From contig CM044874.1 of NCBI GenBank assembly GCA_024500155.1, positions 82,896,295 through 82,960,294 on the forward strand: a DNA stretch of 64,000 bases, in the 5' to 3' direction. The stretch comes from Chenopodium formosanum. Taxonomy: Eukaryota; Streptophyta; Magnoliopsida; Caryophyllales; Amaranthaceae. Of the stretch, positions 33,091 to 46,182 are shown piece by piece (position 1 is the stretch's first letter; every line of letters begins with the position of its first letter). A program made the translations under genes and the position numbers. The notes beneath the pieces were generated by a model. That model saw only the letters and a program-made list of their open reading frames with translations. It had not been told where the DNA came from and did no database searches.

Positions 33091-33820
33091 CTCACTAGCG
33101 CTAGAACGACGAGGCAAGCAAACTCTATAACAAAGTTGGGATACAAATAGCTGGATTATACATTGCTTGTAGACTTGTAGTATAGCTTTGTAGCAAGGTT
33201 TCACAATCTGTTTCTCAGTTGAGATTATATAGATAATGCTTTTATAAGTGATTAGTAGGTAGGAAGTTCATAGTTAATCTAATTACAGTACTATTCTTTA
33301 GGGGAATTCATGCCCTTCCAGATGTAGGCATAAATTACCATATTCTTTGCATAATTCATTGTAATAACAACTTAATAAAGTTGCACTAACAGATTCTTTT
33401 GACACATACAAATTTCTGCTTCTCCTGAACTATCTTTTATTATGTTCTGTCAATATATATATTGTCATTGTATTACCTTCCATCCATGCACGGCGATGGC
33501 TTATCTTTATTTCTCAGCAATATTCGTAACCAGATCGAGGTGTACTACTCTAGTATGATGGATTGTACCATAAAATCCCGAGGTGTTTCTCGGTGTTATA
33601 AAGTGAGCACTCTGCATTGTACTTCCATGGTTTTCTTACCCTGCAATGTGTTTTTTGTAATGAATGTATATTTTGACAGCTTACCTGTGCTATTAAGCTC
33701 CCAATCAAATATATAGGCTTGTTGTGAGCAAATTTATACAAGGAAATATTATTCTGCAAGATCTTAAACAATAAGATGGTGTAAGAAAAATTAAAAAGCA
33801 ATAAAAGAGGAGCAACAGGA
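33091..33820. other. 3' flank of the PP2C gene
   Basis: AATAAA at about 33374 is a possible polyadenylation signal. No other gene. Confidence 0.4.
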
Positions 33821-34021
33821 AGAATGAACATGGATAACGAATATTAACGATATAAGATATAGCACATTCATTGTGGACGAATATGAACATGGATAACATC
33901 TATGTCTTTGTTGAATGTTAATGCTACTAACCCTGCAGTAAGTGAGCTAAATTGGTAGAATGAACATGGATAACGAATATTAAAGATATAAGATAAAGCA
34001 TGTTCATTGTGAACGAATATG
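33821..34021. repeat. 65-bp direct repeat pair, each able to fold
   Basis: 33821-33885 and 33957-34021 share AGAATGAACATGGATAACGA ... ACGAATATG with only a few differences. In the second copy GAATGAACATG and CATGTTCATTG are inverted, giving a hairpin. Confidence 0.8.
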
Positions 34022-36626
34022 GGTTGATCCGGGCACGAGTGAAGTGGGATTGTGCATTACAGAGCGCAGGACCAAAGAGCTAGCTAAAACTCAAATGGTA
34101 ACTCTCTCTCTGCCCTTTTTTTTACTCTAATCCTAAGCACGCTGTAGATGGCTAAAAGAGTCTGTCTCTGTCTTTGTTTAGAGGCTTGTTTTGATTAACT
34201 TTTCTTAGTTCTTAAGGGTGTTGAGGACATTAAGCACTGATATGACAATTGTATATCAGTAATCCCGTGTTTTCTTGTAGTGTATATGCTATCTTGCTCA
34301 AGGATAGCATAGGTGTGCTGCACCACACAAGCTGAATTGTAAGTTTTGTACAATAGGATTGATATTGCTTTTAACTTCTCCATCAAATGTTATGGAAACC
34401 TTGTCGCTTTAGTATAGCAGCCTTGAGTACTCAACTTATGATAAAAGATAATATCAGACTGTAATGTATGAGATTGATTCACATAATCCAGCGATGATGT
34501 GATGCTGACAGAAGATGGTTCGTAAACTCTATCAAAATTTCTTGTTTCTGTGCCTATAGTATGCTCTCTTATGATCGAGTATACTTAAATTGTTGATGAC
34601 AACTTTCATCCAAAACCAAGTGTTACTCTGTTAGTTTTGATGCTTTGCAGCCTTGCAGGGTACCAGGAGTTTGAGGAAGATTTTAGGATTGATCGCTGTA
34701 TCCGTTACATGGCAGGTTTAGCAGACAAGCTTACCTAGTCCAGGTAGGGTGAATCTGTATTATCATCATATTATGAAATTCAAAGTATTTCATATGTAAT
34801 TGTTTTGAATTGTTAGTCACTTATATCTTTAGTACGAAGTATATGTTTCAAATTAATGATGTTCTATTTGTTAATCATGTATTCATGTCTATATACATTT
34901 TGTTTCAAATTCAAAGCAGACTTAGCTGTTGTTGATTTATCGATGACAACTTACTTGTACTAGGAATTGGTGTAGCTGAGTTGCAGGGCAGGGCCGAGTT
35001 TAATGATATAACAGTCAAGCTTCTAAGGTATTTAGTAGGCGATTATTTGTTACATCATCCAAGTACATAACTGATAGTCTGATAGATACATGGCTTAGGC
35101 TTTAGTGATCCGAGCTGAGCTTTTGGTACTACCTCTTTAAGCTGAATGGTTTTTTCTCAGTTAGTTGTACACAAGGGAAAGTTGCGTTGTACTGCGTATC
35201 ATACGAGTTTGAGTCATCGAACACAGTAGGATGTTGGTTAGAATGAAGTCATGAACCATGTCCCTAGATTATGAAGCACCCAACCAAATGAACCTATTAT
35301 CAACAACTGAAGATAAGTTGCTTTACTTGATTTCCAATTATATTAGTATTTGAGGGTCTACTATTGCAAGTTTTACTATATAATCTGTCGCCAAACCTTA
35401 GCGCAGACTATGAGTACATTTTAAGGGCTGGTCATCTTTGAGACGGAGTATAAAAAAAGAACGTCACAAACTCTACCAAGCGTAAAATCTACATCTTACT
35501 TTACAACGCATAATTCAAGTTGATTACTTCTCCAAATGTCTTATATGCTTAAGAAAGAAATCTTATTATGAACGTGTTGGAAATACTATGAAGCCAATAG
35601 CTTAGAGTACTCTCTAGGCCAACAATAAGAGTTACGGTGTATTTTAAAGTTTTCCGTCTATCCTACCCTCGACATAAATTATTATTTTTATTTTCGTTCT
35701 CACAAACATATCAATTATATACATAGTATTAGCTTTGATTTATCCTTCTTTTATCTTTTTTTATTAAGCCTAGAATCCTAAATTAACAATATAATTATTC
35801 CCAAATGAGTAGTTAAAATATAATAATTTAATAAAATTCCCCAATAAGTAAGTTAACGAGTTAAAATAATTTCTCAATCTAACTTCCAGATATTTGGAAA
35901 ATTCTATTTTAGTAATAGTACGTTTTCTCTAGACATTAAGACACATGCTATAATGAAATTGCAACAAGTGTCATAAATAAGAAAATTAAATTATACACTA
36001 ATGAAATTACAACAAGTGTCACAATAATGTCATCATTGGTGCCAATACATGACATAATATAATACAGTAGCTTATCTTCTTAGAGGAGTAAAGATGTTAC
36101 GGTGTACACGTTTATCATTCCAAAATGTTGTTGAAGATTATGATTATGTTCACATCACCCTTTTAGATGTTTCTGGAAATTTTAGGTTAGCTGTTCTCAA
36201 GGGAAAACCATTTATTTGGTGCACAATAATTGGTATCATATGAAGTATGATCGGGTCAACTTCTTTTATTTCATGAATGTTTTTTCGTCTACAAATACAT
36301 TACGAGATATACAAACAACACATGCCTCATTATTTATAGAATTATAGAAATAGTATATGTTTGTGTACACATTAGAGCGGACGGTCAATTTGACTTTGTA
36401 ATATATTGTACTTGATGATTGTTCTACACATGACGTGACCCTCATGCACCTACATTTATGGTAATGTGTGTATTAAATTGCAAGTATAATTCTAATTTTA
36501 TAAAGAAGATTGGTCTGATTTTTAAAATTTTATTTAGATGATTGTATTAACTAATTAATTGAATTGTCATATTATATATATTGGTTGTTATATGATTTTG
36601 TCAAAGTAAATGGTAAATAACTAGTG
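34022..36626. other. Intergenic; exon-like islands not identified
   Basis: A stretch at about 34660-34735 after a TTTGCAG acceptor-like site reads GYQEFEEDFRIDRCIRYMAG and stops soon after. Another at 34960-35040 reads IGVAELQGRAEFNDITVKLL. I recognise no family and cannot connect them; they may be a worn gene remnant. Confidence 0.3.
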
Positions 36627-36671
36627 TAATTAGCTGGTACCTTCCAAAAAAAAAAATTTAATTAGTTGGTA
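36627..36671 (+). mobile_element. Possible ultra-short poly(A) insertion
   Basis: TAATTAGCTGGTA (36627-36639) and TAATTAGTTGGTA (36659-36671) flank CCTTCC plus A(11). 12 of 13 flanking bases match. Confidence 0.45.
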
Positions 36672-37126
36672 AAAACATTATCATGTACAAAGTAAAATGA
36701 ACAGTATATATATTTAACTTAACGATAAATAAAAATAGTTACCACTACCTTAAAAATGGGACAATTTGTATACATTGACTAAATTTTTTATATCTTGCCC
36801 TTTATTAAATCAATAATGTAAATTTAAACTTGATTACGTATAAACTTAAAATTATAGTGTCATGGTGTGAGGTGTCCTTCAAAAGTGTGAAAGCGTTAAT
36901 AGAGGAGGGCATAGTCATAATTTGACTGATGACTGAATTCTAAATACAAGTTTAACAATAAGCTAAGTAAATAAGTTTGGTGCAATTAATCAACGGATAC
37001 AAATTAAATAAATTAAGTTTTAGACATTCGTTAACACATTCATACCAAACCAACTAACGGGTTTGTTGATGAATTGATTATGAATTACGTTGCAAGAATC
37101 ACAAGTCACATTTTCAATAATATATA

Positions 37127-37356
37127 CTTTCTCTGTTCCATAAATATTGCAATAAGAATGAAATTACGCTATTTATTACATATTTTATATGTTAAATATT
37201 TATAATTATATATTAGTAAAAATTAAGTAAAAAAAAGTTGACATATACATGACTATATATATTTTACTTTACGTATAAATCATAACATGTGGTCAAACAA
37301 GCATGATGAATAGTGTAAAAATCCATTTGTTGCAATATTACTATAACGAAGCAAAG
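37127..37356. mobile_element. Stowaway-like MITE, diverged
   Basis: CTTTCTCTGTTCCATAAATA ... and the inverted GTTGCAATATTACTATAACG...CAAAG end, with TA on both sides. Termini match over ATATTGCAA and the CTTTG/CTTTC ends. Confidence 0.55.
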
Positions 37357-37684
37357 TATACAGTATTTGATTTATATTCTTGTTAATTAGAAGAAAAAAA
37401 ATGATCAACCTATATGCTTGTTATGTGCTGGAGGTAGATTTATTTTATTTTAGTTTGCAATGTTTTTGGAAGATCATGTAGGTCTATCCGTCTATGTGTT
37501 ATACAACCTTTTTTTTCAACAACATAATAGGTCATATTTTATTTTAGTTTTTCTCAATAAATTTGCCAACAACTTTGTCCCCTTTCATAATAATAACCTT
37601 CAACTTCTAGAACGAACATAAAGACCGAAAATTAACTACAAACTTGGAGATATAATAAACTTCTTTATTTTGGTAGTCATTTGT

Positions 37685-37734
37685 CAATGCTATGTACTTT
37701 TTTTTTTTTTTGAATAGCTCAGTGCTACGTACTT
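37685..37734 (-). mobile_element. Possible ultra-short insertion with poly(T), antisense
   Basis: CAATGCTATGTACTT (37685-37699) and CAGTGCTACGTACTT (37720-37734) match at 13 of 15 positions around a T run followed by GAATAGCT. Confidence 0.5.
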
Positions 37735-39828
37735 AATAACGTCAAATTCATACTTAAATTATTCTCTCCATCTATTAATTAATAATCTATTTAATATTTA
37801 TGATATTTAATATTTGGTATTAAAATGAGAAAATAATCTTTAAAAGACATTGGATTAGAATAATTGACACTTATATCAAAAGTAAAGATAGATGGGGCAT
37901 GTGCTAATAACTTGTAGAAATGCATAATAACTGATATTTTGAGAAGTCAAACACAAAAAAGGTCGATATAAAGAATTGATCAACAACTCAATAGCCAATG
38001 AGAAGCTATTATTATCGAGATAAGAGTAGGAAGATAAGGTAAGCTATACATAACCAATAATTCAAAGTCACTTTATTTTGAAAAACAATTTATTAAAACT
38101 CAAAAGTCAAAATAAATAATTTAATAATAAAAGTCAAAGTTGACCTTAACCAATCTTATACTTGTAGTAGACCATATCAACCGCACTGTTAATGGAAGCT
38201 AATAAGGATTCCTCACCTTTCGTCCTCTTTTGCATGTTTGGTGGTTAGTTGTTTTTATTGACCTTTTCTAATAATTTAATTAGTTAAGCAACTTTCTTTT
38301 TATATTCACATATAATCATTAACGTAATTGATATGATGATTACTTTCTATGGATTAGAGTGAACTTCTACTCTGATTTTTTCAAGATGAAATTGAGTCTC
38401 TTGGGTGAGGAATGAGTATAAGTAAGAGGAACCATTCATCAACCCTACATCGTTAAGTCGTTAGTTAGTCATTACTCGTAAACTCAATATCGAGTTTATT
38501 ATCCCTAATAATAATATACTAAGTAGTTAGTAATTTTTAACCGAATTGTCATAGTGTTTTAATATAAATTCCCTTTAATTTTAAAAAGTATGACACATAT
38601 ATGTATTGTACGCAGGTTACAATGTTGCATTAATAATGTAATTCGAGTAGTGTTACTAATTATTACTATTGAATAATACCAATATAAAATATAATGTATG
38701 GATTTCATCATCATTAATTTCAATATATTTTAATGTAAAAGGTTTATGAAAATACTTTTAAGTTTTAAAGTTTTGAAAGGTCAAGTATAAATATAGAACA
38801 TGAAATTTAAGGACAAGTAAGGTCATTATGTTAAGGAAGTGTTGAATGTATAAATGGCCCACATGTATAAGGTCTCTTCTCTTTCAGTTGGTCCATTGGC
38901 AGCCCATGTGATGAAATTGGTGGTGCCTCCTTGGCTCTATCGAAATTAAACAAGTATGTTTAGACACCAAATGACCATATTTTGCTCATGTTTATTGGCT
39001 TTGAGTCACTCTCACTGAGTTACTAGCTACTTACCTATTGTACTACTTGTATTATTTTAGTACTTAAGTTGTTTATTTGCTTTGATTTTGTGTTTATTGT
39101 TACACCAAACCTTGCATACTCTATACATCTACCATTTTGAAATAGTGAGACATGAAGGCGTAAGAATATTTTATCTGATCAGATTCATGTAAATGTGTTA
39201 TTTTTTCCATTCTTTTAATATAGGGATCGGATAGACGGTAAATTTTTTTTTTTTTTTTTAATATTACAGTATTAAATACTTGTATTAAACCTTAAAGATG
39301 GAAGGTGCAATTCTTAGTTTCTTACCAATGGATCCGACTGAAGTTGGATTTTCTCATCGAGGGCCTTAATTACAAGCGTCAAACATGATCAAGGCTAATT
39401 GCCTGAGACTAGATATTTACTTGTTCCAGGAGATCACTATATTGCTGTCCATATTAATAACAAGATTCATAATTTTAGTGTACAGCTATTGTGGAATATG
39501 CTGTCATCAATGTGTCATAACTCATAATAAGTGCTCCATAACTTAGCTAATTAACAAAGTTGGCTTTAGTAATTAAGGAACAGGGATCCCGTCAAAAAAA
39601 ATAATAATAATAATAATAATAATAAAATAAAAAAAATTAAAAATTAAAAATTAAAAAAAATAAAATAAAATAAAAACATTGTTAATTAATGGCTTATCAT
39701 TGTATATGCATCCATATAATAAATTAATAAGTTTAAATAATTCGGAGTAGATCAAGCACACTTAAACAAATTAATAATAAAATTTTAAAAAGAATGACCA
39801 ACATTTTGGTAATTTTAATTATTAAAAT

Positions 39829-39872
<44 letters not shown>

Positions 39873-41634
39873 TGAATAAAAAAAATAATAAAAGAAAGAA
39901 AGAAAGAAAAAGAGAGAAATGAGATGGAAAATGGTGGAGGCTGCTGGTTGCCTACTTTCAATTCGTCCCCACAGATCCAGGAATCGAATCTCAAAGATCA
40001 CATTTTTTTAATATCATTATTCCTCATCTTCACATTTTATCTTTGGGCCCCATTTTACACAATTTATATACTTCACTACTCCACAAATTAAATCTCTTGT
40101 ATTTCTATCATTATTTCAACAATTAGATGCCGTACAATTCAAGTATATTACCTAAAATTACAAAATTCAATTAAATAAAATATAAAGTGTTATAGTATAT
40201 AGTATATACTACTAATAATAGTATAGTATATTACAGCTATCTCGATTGAGTGATGTTCTTTAATATGATACGTATTTTTACAACTAGCAAAAAAGATTCT
40301 ATTAGACCAAACTACGTGAAAGAGTGGTGAACAAATTACAATTACAATTACAATTTTTAAGGAGGTGTGTTTTGCATGTCATTCCTTGTTTTTTTGCCAT
40401 GCTTTAAGCTTCTCACGTTTACATTGTCGGTCTTTTGTTTCTTCTTCTTCCTTTTGTGTTTTTTCTCTAGGTGTGTTATATGCATGTTATAGGATTAGGC
40501 GTCGTCGTGTCGATCTTACCGTCAAATGCTACCTGCTATCTTAAATGCTATTGTCGAATAAAGTATATACCAAATGAGTTTGAAAAACTAAATTAACGAT
40601 ATCATCTATATAATATGTTTGAATAAAACAGTAAGTATATAGTACTTGAGGTATGATTTATTTATACATTATTGTCACAAGCTTGACCTAAATTTTCAAT
40701 TTATCATAGATATATATTATATAGGGAGAGACTAAGAAGTAAGAAACCTGGGTCGGGTTGGAATTTGAGTTGAGATCAGATTAGGTATAATCCGAACACC
40801 CAATTAATTACATGTTCACGTATGTTTAATTCTTTGATGTGAAACATCACTTATTTTAGAGTTAGATCTTGTGAACCATACAATTCATTAGTTAACAATC
40901 ATAGTATAATTAATACTTGACAATTAATTTCAATCCATGTGGGGCAGCTCATGTACAAAGTGAAAGTTTTACTCTTGTTCATGAAAATTATGTTTTTCCA
41001 ATAATCTGTTATATTTATAGTAATTTAGGTAGCAAAATCATTGTAAGCTTGTCATTCTTGCACGGGACAACAAACAAATCTATTGGAACAGACCCCTAAC
41101 TTCTTGCTTAATCATCTAACCTCACTTGAATTTAAATAATTAATTGCCTTGTTTTAATTTATTTTTTCTTCTTAACTTTGGGACCAAATTTTGTTGAACA
41201 TGATATGGTCCCACTACCCCTATATATTAGTCCAATTTTTATGAATGCCCACTAAATAAAGTCACTAACATACTAGTAGTAAAGTTAATTGTGGTAGGTA
41301 ATAATTTGAGTATATATGGTCTTTAATTAATTTTCAAGCCACTGAATTTTGTATCTATTCATGTTGATTTAAAGCTTAATTGACGGTTGGATCAAATGTT
41401 AGCATCTAATTAATTAGTGGTTTGTTGTCTATGAGATAAAGTGGATGGGATTCGTTGCAAGTTAGTGAATTCATGTTGGTGAGTTAGTATGGATGTTAAC
41501 CACAATTTAAGCTAGATTGTTGACAAATGTTAATTCTTGTGTATGCTTTGGGTGGGTTCGGAAATTATATATGTATAACTATATGCATGACACGTACGAT
41601 GTGTCATCATGTGGTAAATATCAAACTAGATACA
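37735..41634. other. Long gene-free stretch
   Basis: No exon or conserved frame seen on either strand. Holds (AAT)n tracts at 39600-39625 and 39833-39869, and at 39587-39600 a TCCCGTCAAAAAAA word identical to the head of the ultra-short insertions but running into A/AAT-rich DNA without a found duplication. Confidence 0.5.
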
Positions 41635-41675
41635 CAGTGGCGGATCCAGAAATCTGAACTAGGGTAGCACTAGAC

Positions 41676-41722
<47 letters not shown>

Positions 41723-41827
41723 CAACATTGTTGTAACGTATCATAATATATAATCAGCCAAACATGGATATAATGCGTTGTGTAGTCGTATTATAATTAA
41801 CAATCAAGTTTAGACATTTATATTGAC

Positions 41828-41878
41828 AAGTTCAATTATATTGTGTCTCGTCAAAAAAAAAAGTTCAATTATATTGTG
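41828..41878 (+). mobile_element. Ultra-short poly(A) insertion, perfect 18-bp duplication
   Basis: AAGTTCAATTATATTGTG occurs at 41828-41845 and 41861-41878. Only TCTCGTC plus A(8), 15 bases, lies between. It is nested inside the hAT element, so it is younger than that element. Confidence 0.8.
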
Positions 41879-42410
41879 GATATCGATTATAATATTATAA
41901 ACTTTCTACCTGTTTATTTTTTATTTTGTCAAAGTTACATATGAATTTATAACGAAAACTTTGGTATAAATTTTTCCTTGTGCACATATGCTAACGTAAA
42001 ACTTTGAATGAAAATATCTTTAATAATTAATCTTATAATAATTGAATATTAAAGTAATAAATTTGACGATTCCAACAAGTACCCACATGAATTTATTTAT
42101 TGTTATGTATAAATCACAAAATATTAGCTAAACTGAATTAGATAAATTGTACAAAAAGTTTCATTTATTTAAACACAGTTGGAGTATGATTTTTTATATT
42201 TATTTCAGTGTAAATTTTCATACGATTAAAAAAACATTTAATAATGGCCAAATAAATGCAATAAATATTATGTAATGAATATGAGAAGAATATAACAGAG
42301 AGAGTATTTCATATTAACAAGGACTGTTTATAAAAAGTGTGAAAATGAAAAAAAAAAATTATAAATGAAAATTCAATTGGGTTCAAAGCAAAAAAAATTG
42401 ATGCTATGGG

Positions 42411-42470
42411 GTCTCAAACCCTGAACTTCTTAAACAAAGATTGTTCACCCATCCAACTCCCTAACCACTG
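42411..42470 (-). other. tRNA-like A/B box pair inside the hAT element
   Basis: On the minus strand CAGTGGTTAGGGAGTTGG (42470-42453) resembles a pol III A box and GGGTTTGAGAC (42421-42411) a B box, about 31 bases apart, a normal spacing. No tRNA fold is complete; likely a tRNA-derived fragment. Confidence 0.4.
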
Positions 42471-42617
42471 AAGCAATGCTAGAGTCATTTAACATTATTA
42501 CAAATTATAATATATATACAGATATAAGGGACACTTTTCCAGTTTTTTTTTTTTTTTTTTTCGTGGGGGTAGCACGTGCCCCCCGGGCGTCAACGTGGAT
42601 CCGCCACTGTAGATACA

Positions 42618-43251
42618 TGTAGAATTGTAGACTTAAGTGTGTATATAAATAAGACGGAGGAAGATGAATGAATTACCAACCTAATACGTACAGAAAAATG
42701 AGAGTCGTAAAGTTAATTAAAATATAATAAATTTGAGATCAATGTAAATGTAAACAATATAAGTATATGGAAATTAAATATATAAAAACACTTTGTATGA
42801 GCATATGATTTATGTTTCACACTTACAACAAATGCTTGCTTAAAGCGATAAATACGAACATTCAAATGAAAAGTGTAGCGCTTTTCATGCTTTAATTTCA
42901 CTTTTGATGAATACGTAGCATCAATTTATATTTTAGTATCATCCCATGTTGATTGTGATAAAATTCCTTTGCCAAGAACACTTGACCTAGAGAAATTAAA
43001 GTGTACAAATCAAGCAATCTAATGTGCTAAGGAATATACTGTAATAAATTTTGTGGTAGCAAATTAAAGAGTGTTGAGTGTATTTTGTACAATCTAATCC
43101 ATTGCGAAGAGGAATTAATGTGCATCTTCGCGTGCCATGTACAATACACACATTGATTTTTGTGATGCTTGTTTCATTCCATAATTGTATATTCATCATT
43201 ATAATGTGTGCTTGTATTAAGCTGCGAAGAGGAAAAGTAATATGTATTTTA
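42618..43251. other. Intergenic, no gene seen
   Basis: TGCGAAGAGGA occurs twice (43103, 43223). No supported gene on either strand. Confidence 0.4.
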
Positions 43252-43372
43252 GGACTTGTTCTCTTCAACTTAATTTCAATTCATTTCAGTTCAATATTTC
43301 CTTCTCGATCTCATAAACAATTCAGTTCAACTGAGTTCCGTTCAGCTCTGTTTAGTAAACCAGAACATACCC
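43252..43372. mobile_element. Tourist-like MITE, copy D (reverse orientation)
   Basis: Ends GGACTTGTTCTC and CAGAACATACCC with TTA on both sides (43249-43251, 43373-43375). Interior carries TTCAGTTCAATTC words, the complement of the other copies. Confidence 0.75.
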
Positions 43373-43538
43373 TTAGTAAAATCGTCATAACATAACAACC
43401 ATCGATCATTTTATCAATCAACTAATTAAATCTTACGGAGTAACATCTTTACCTGTGTATCAATTTATCATCAATCATTAATGATGTTACTATTTTCCAT
43501 TTAATAAGATGGAATATGAACGTAAAATCAAATTAAAT

Positions 43539-43604
43539 AATATATGATATTTGATTGTTCTTTTTTTTTTTTTTTTTTTTTTGGATTAGAATATATGATA
43601 TTTG
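43539..43604 (-). mobile_element. Short poly(T) insertion with perfect 15-bp duplication
   Basis: AATATATGATATTTG at 43539-43553 and 43590-43604 flanks ATTGTTC, T(20+) and GGATTAG. In antisense this is a short head, a poly(A) and a few extra bases. Confidence 0.65.
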
Positions 43605-44428
43605 TGTATTGACCCACCAAATGATTATTTTAGAATAAGACTAACTTGGACTTATATATTGTCCATATTTACCACACCGAAATTCCCTAAATTTAGCTAA
43701 GCTCCACAGAAATTTCGCAATTCCGATAAGTCGATAACAACAAACGAAAAATAAGAAGAAGGAAATTAAAATAGAAATGTGATACGTCAATAGTTTTGTG
43801 GTTGTAGAGCATCTGAGATCTCATAACTTGAGTTTTCATGTGCTCTTGAATGTGACTCTTCATAATTTTTGAGATTTTTTTTTTATAAAAACAAAAACAA
43901 AAAATCTTTTCATAAATGTTGTTAGACAAAAAAAATGTCAGAAACTTATTGTTTTGTTGGTTGCTCTTAAAGCCAATTGCATGTGTTTTAGTTTCCAATC
44001 TTGGCTGTCCAAAGCTTCAAAAATTGTGGCTATATTTCACCATATATGTGGAGAATTGAATCATCTAAATTTCGCCCATCACTTTCTCTATAATTCTCCC
44101 TATCAAATGATTTATATTCATACAATCATACCTATCTCAAACTTTTCTCATTACATACTTTCAACAACATATTATAATACACTTTTACATAACACAGGTC
44201 TGACAAAATAAAACCAACATATGCTTAATGGTGTCCTGAAAAACTTCTATACATGTTGCGTGCGTATTACTGAATAATTGGCGTGGATAGATAGATAATA
44301 TAAATTCTTATTCGTATCCTAGGAAAGACAAATGTGTGGATATATAATAAGAACATAAAAATCATAATCTATCTATATAAGTTAATCTTTATTATGGATG
44401 AGAAAAATTCCTTAAAAAGGTAAAATCT

Positions 44429-44503
<75 letters not shown>

Positions 44504-45989
44504 GTTCATTTAAAAAGTTAGATAGCTAAGTAAGCTAACCCTTTGAAGTTTGAAGTATCAAAAGATCGAACAATTTGTCCGATCCACAAGTGATGGAGAG
44601 GACTAAAATGGCCCCTTATCCAATTATCAACAACTTTTAATTTTGTTGCTTGCTTTTTGGTTGGCGTACGAGCTCACCCTTTTGGTATTATTGTTCTAGA
44701 TAAAATATACGTATGTACCATTAATTCTTTCATGATAAATTGGAGGAAAAACAAAAACAAAAAAGAGGAAATTTCTTGTTTGCTAAGGTTTACGAAGTAT
44801 TATTTAGTTTTTTGTTAGGTACGGAAAATTAGATACGGTATATAGTGTATGTCGATGTTAATGGTCCATTTTTTGTATAAGAACGAATATCTTTCCATTC
44901 CTTTTTAATATAATCCATAGTAGTAATTTCAAAAACAAAATAAAATTGTCCTAATTATACATAATAGTTTGTTTAGCTAACAAGTGTCACAACGTCTTGA
45001 ATGACAACTAGGACAACACGCGAAAACTTGTTCAAATATGATGATTTTGACTATTACAAAAATTTCCAAGAAACTAACACATATTAATTTTTGCCGACTG
45101 TTATACCACTAGCTTTATTTCTTTCGATATGTTCATACGGCGTTAATAGCTAAAGGCACCATGAACTATGACCTAGCTTCCTATTTTTGTCAACTACAAG
45201 TTGGGTCTTCCAAAACTCTCTGATGTTGACAAAAGAATGAAGTCTATTTTTTGCTTCAATTTCCTTGACATAAGTCACATACGTGTCCAATGTCTTACCT
45301 TGGGGAAATATTGATTTGTCCGTGTGGAAACTAGCTACGAATCCTAAAATAGATCACGACCTTTAATTGAAAATGTGCAAAATCTTGATTATGTATTTCC
45401 AATCTAGGTTGAAGTGTAGTTTTTTTTTTCTTCATATTTGTTCCACGTACTTGCACCAAACAAGTTCTTGCATGTATTTTTGTTGATTGTATCTGATTTT
45501 TACAAATTGAAATTGAATATTTCCTTAACTAATTGAAAATTGTTTATAACGAATTTATTGTTTCTCAAAGCGAAATGATCAAAGAATGCCTAATCCTTGG
45601 ATGACATACCAAATATTGCATCATTACTCATACAATAAATGACGCAATTATGTGCGCTATCATGAAAGGTATGGTAGTCCTTTAAACAGTTCGGTATATG
45701 CAAAATCATAAGTTGAATAACACACAAATATAATTAAATTCAAATTATCCTGAAAAAAAAGCTAAACCTCAAAAACAATGCAAATTTGGTAAGCTTCACC
45801 ATGCCTTATCCACATAAGTAGTGGGCAATTAGGCAAAGGTCCTGCCAATTGCCACCACCAAGTGTCACGCTTCCCTAGGCTTACACTAAAGAACAAATCA
45901 TTAAATTTAGTTTTAGTTCCTGTAATTTTTTTTTTAAAAAAAATAAAAATATTGATTTTATTTGCAAACTTCTAATGATTAATTATACT
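43605..45989. other. Intergenic with a long (AT)n tract
   Basis: An AT dinucleotide run of about 69 bases at 44433-44501. No gene. Confidence 0.5.
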
Positions 45990-46182
45990 GGGCCATATTC
46001 TGATAGATTGAATTGAGCTGAACTGAATTTATTAGAGCTGAGCTGAGCTGAATTGAACTAAATATTTTATAAGAGAAGAAAATTAGGAGTTGAACTGAAC
46101 TAAACTTATTAGAGTTAAACTGCACTGAACTGAACTTATTAGAACTGAACTGAACTGAAAATAATCGTATCAGAACAGGCCC
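45990..46182. mobile_element. Tourist-like MITE, copy E
   Basis: Ends GGGCCATATTCTGATA and TATCAGAACAGGCCC are inverted repeats; interior GAGCTGAACTGAA words. The target duplication is not clear. Confidence 0.65.

Larger units (their letters stand above)
41635..42609. mobile_element. Non-autonomous hAT element with 8-bp target duplication
   Basis: Ends CAGTGGCGGATCCAG and GTGGATCCGCCACTG are inverted repeats (14 bases, one mismatch). TAGATACA stands directly outside both ends (41627-41634 and 42610-42617), a perfect 8-bp duplication as made by hAT transposases. 975 bp, no transposase frame. The interior has an (AAT)n tract (41681-41719), a nested 15-bp poly(A) insertion (41846-41860) and a tRNA-like motif pair on the minus strand. 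Confidence 0.92.

Noticed and set aside
34645..35040. Possible two-exon gene after the PP2C
   Set aside because: Short coding-like pieces with no family recognised and early stops; noted only as exon-like islands.
37761..37900. Another Stowaway candidate
   Set aside because: Only ATTCTCTCCATCTAT and a loose inverted match near 37885; termini too diverged to support.
43078..43395. 105-residue plus frame and overlapping minus frame
   Set aside because: Partly inside a MITE, no homology, no start context.
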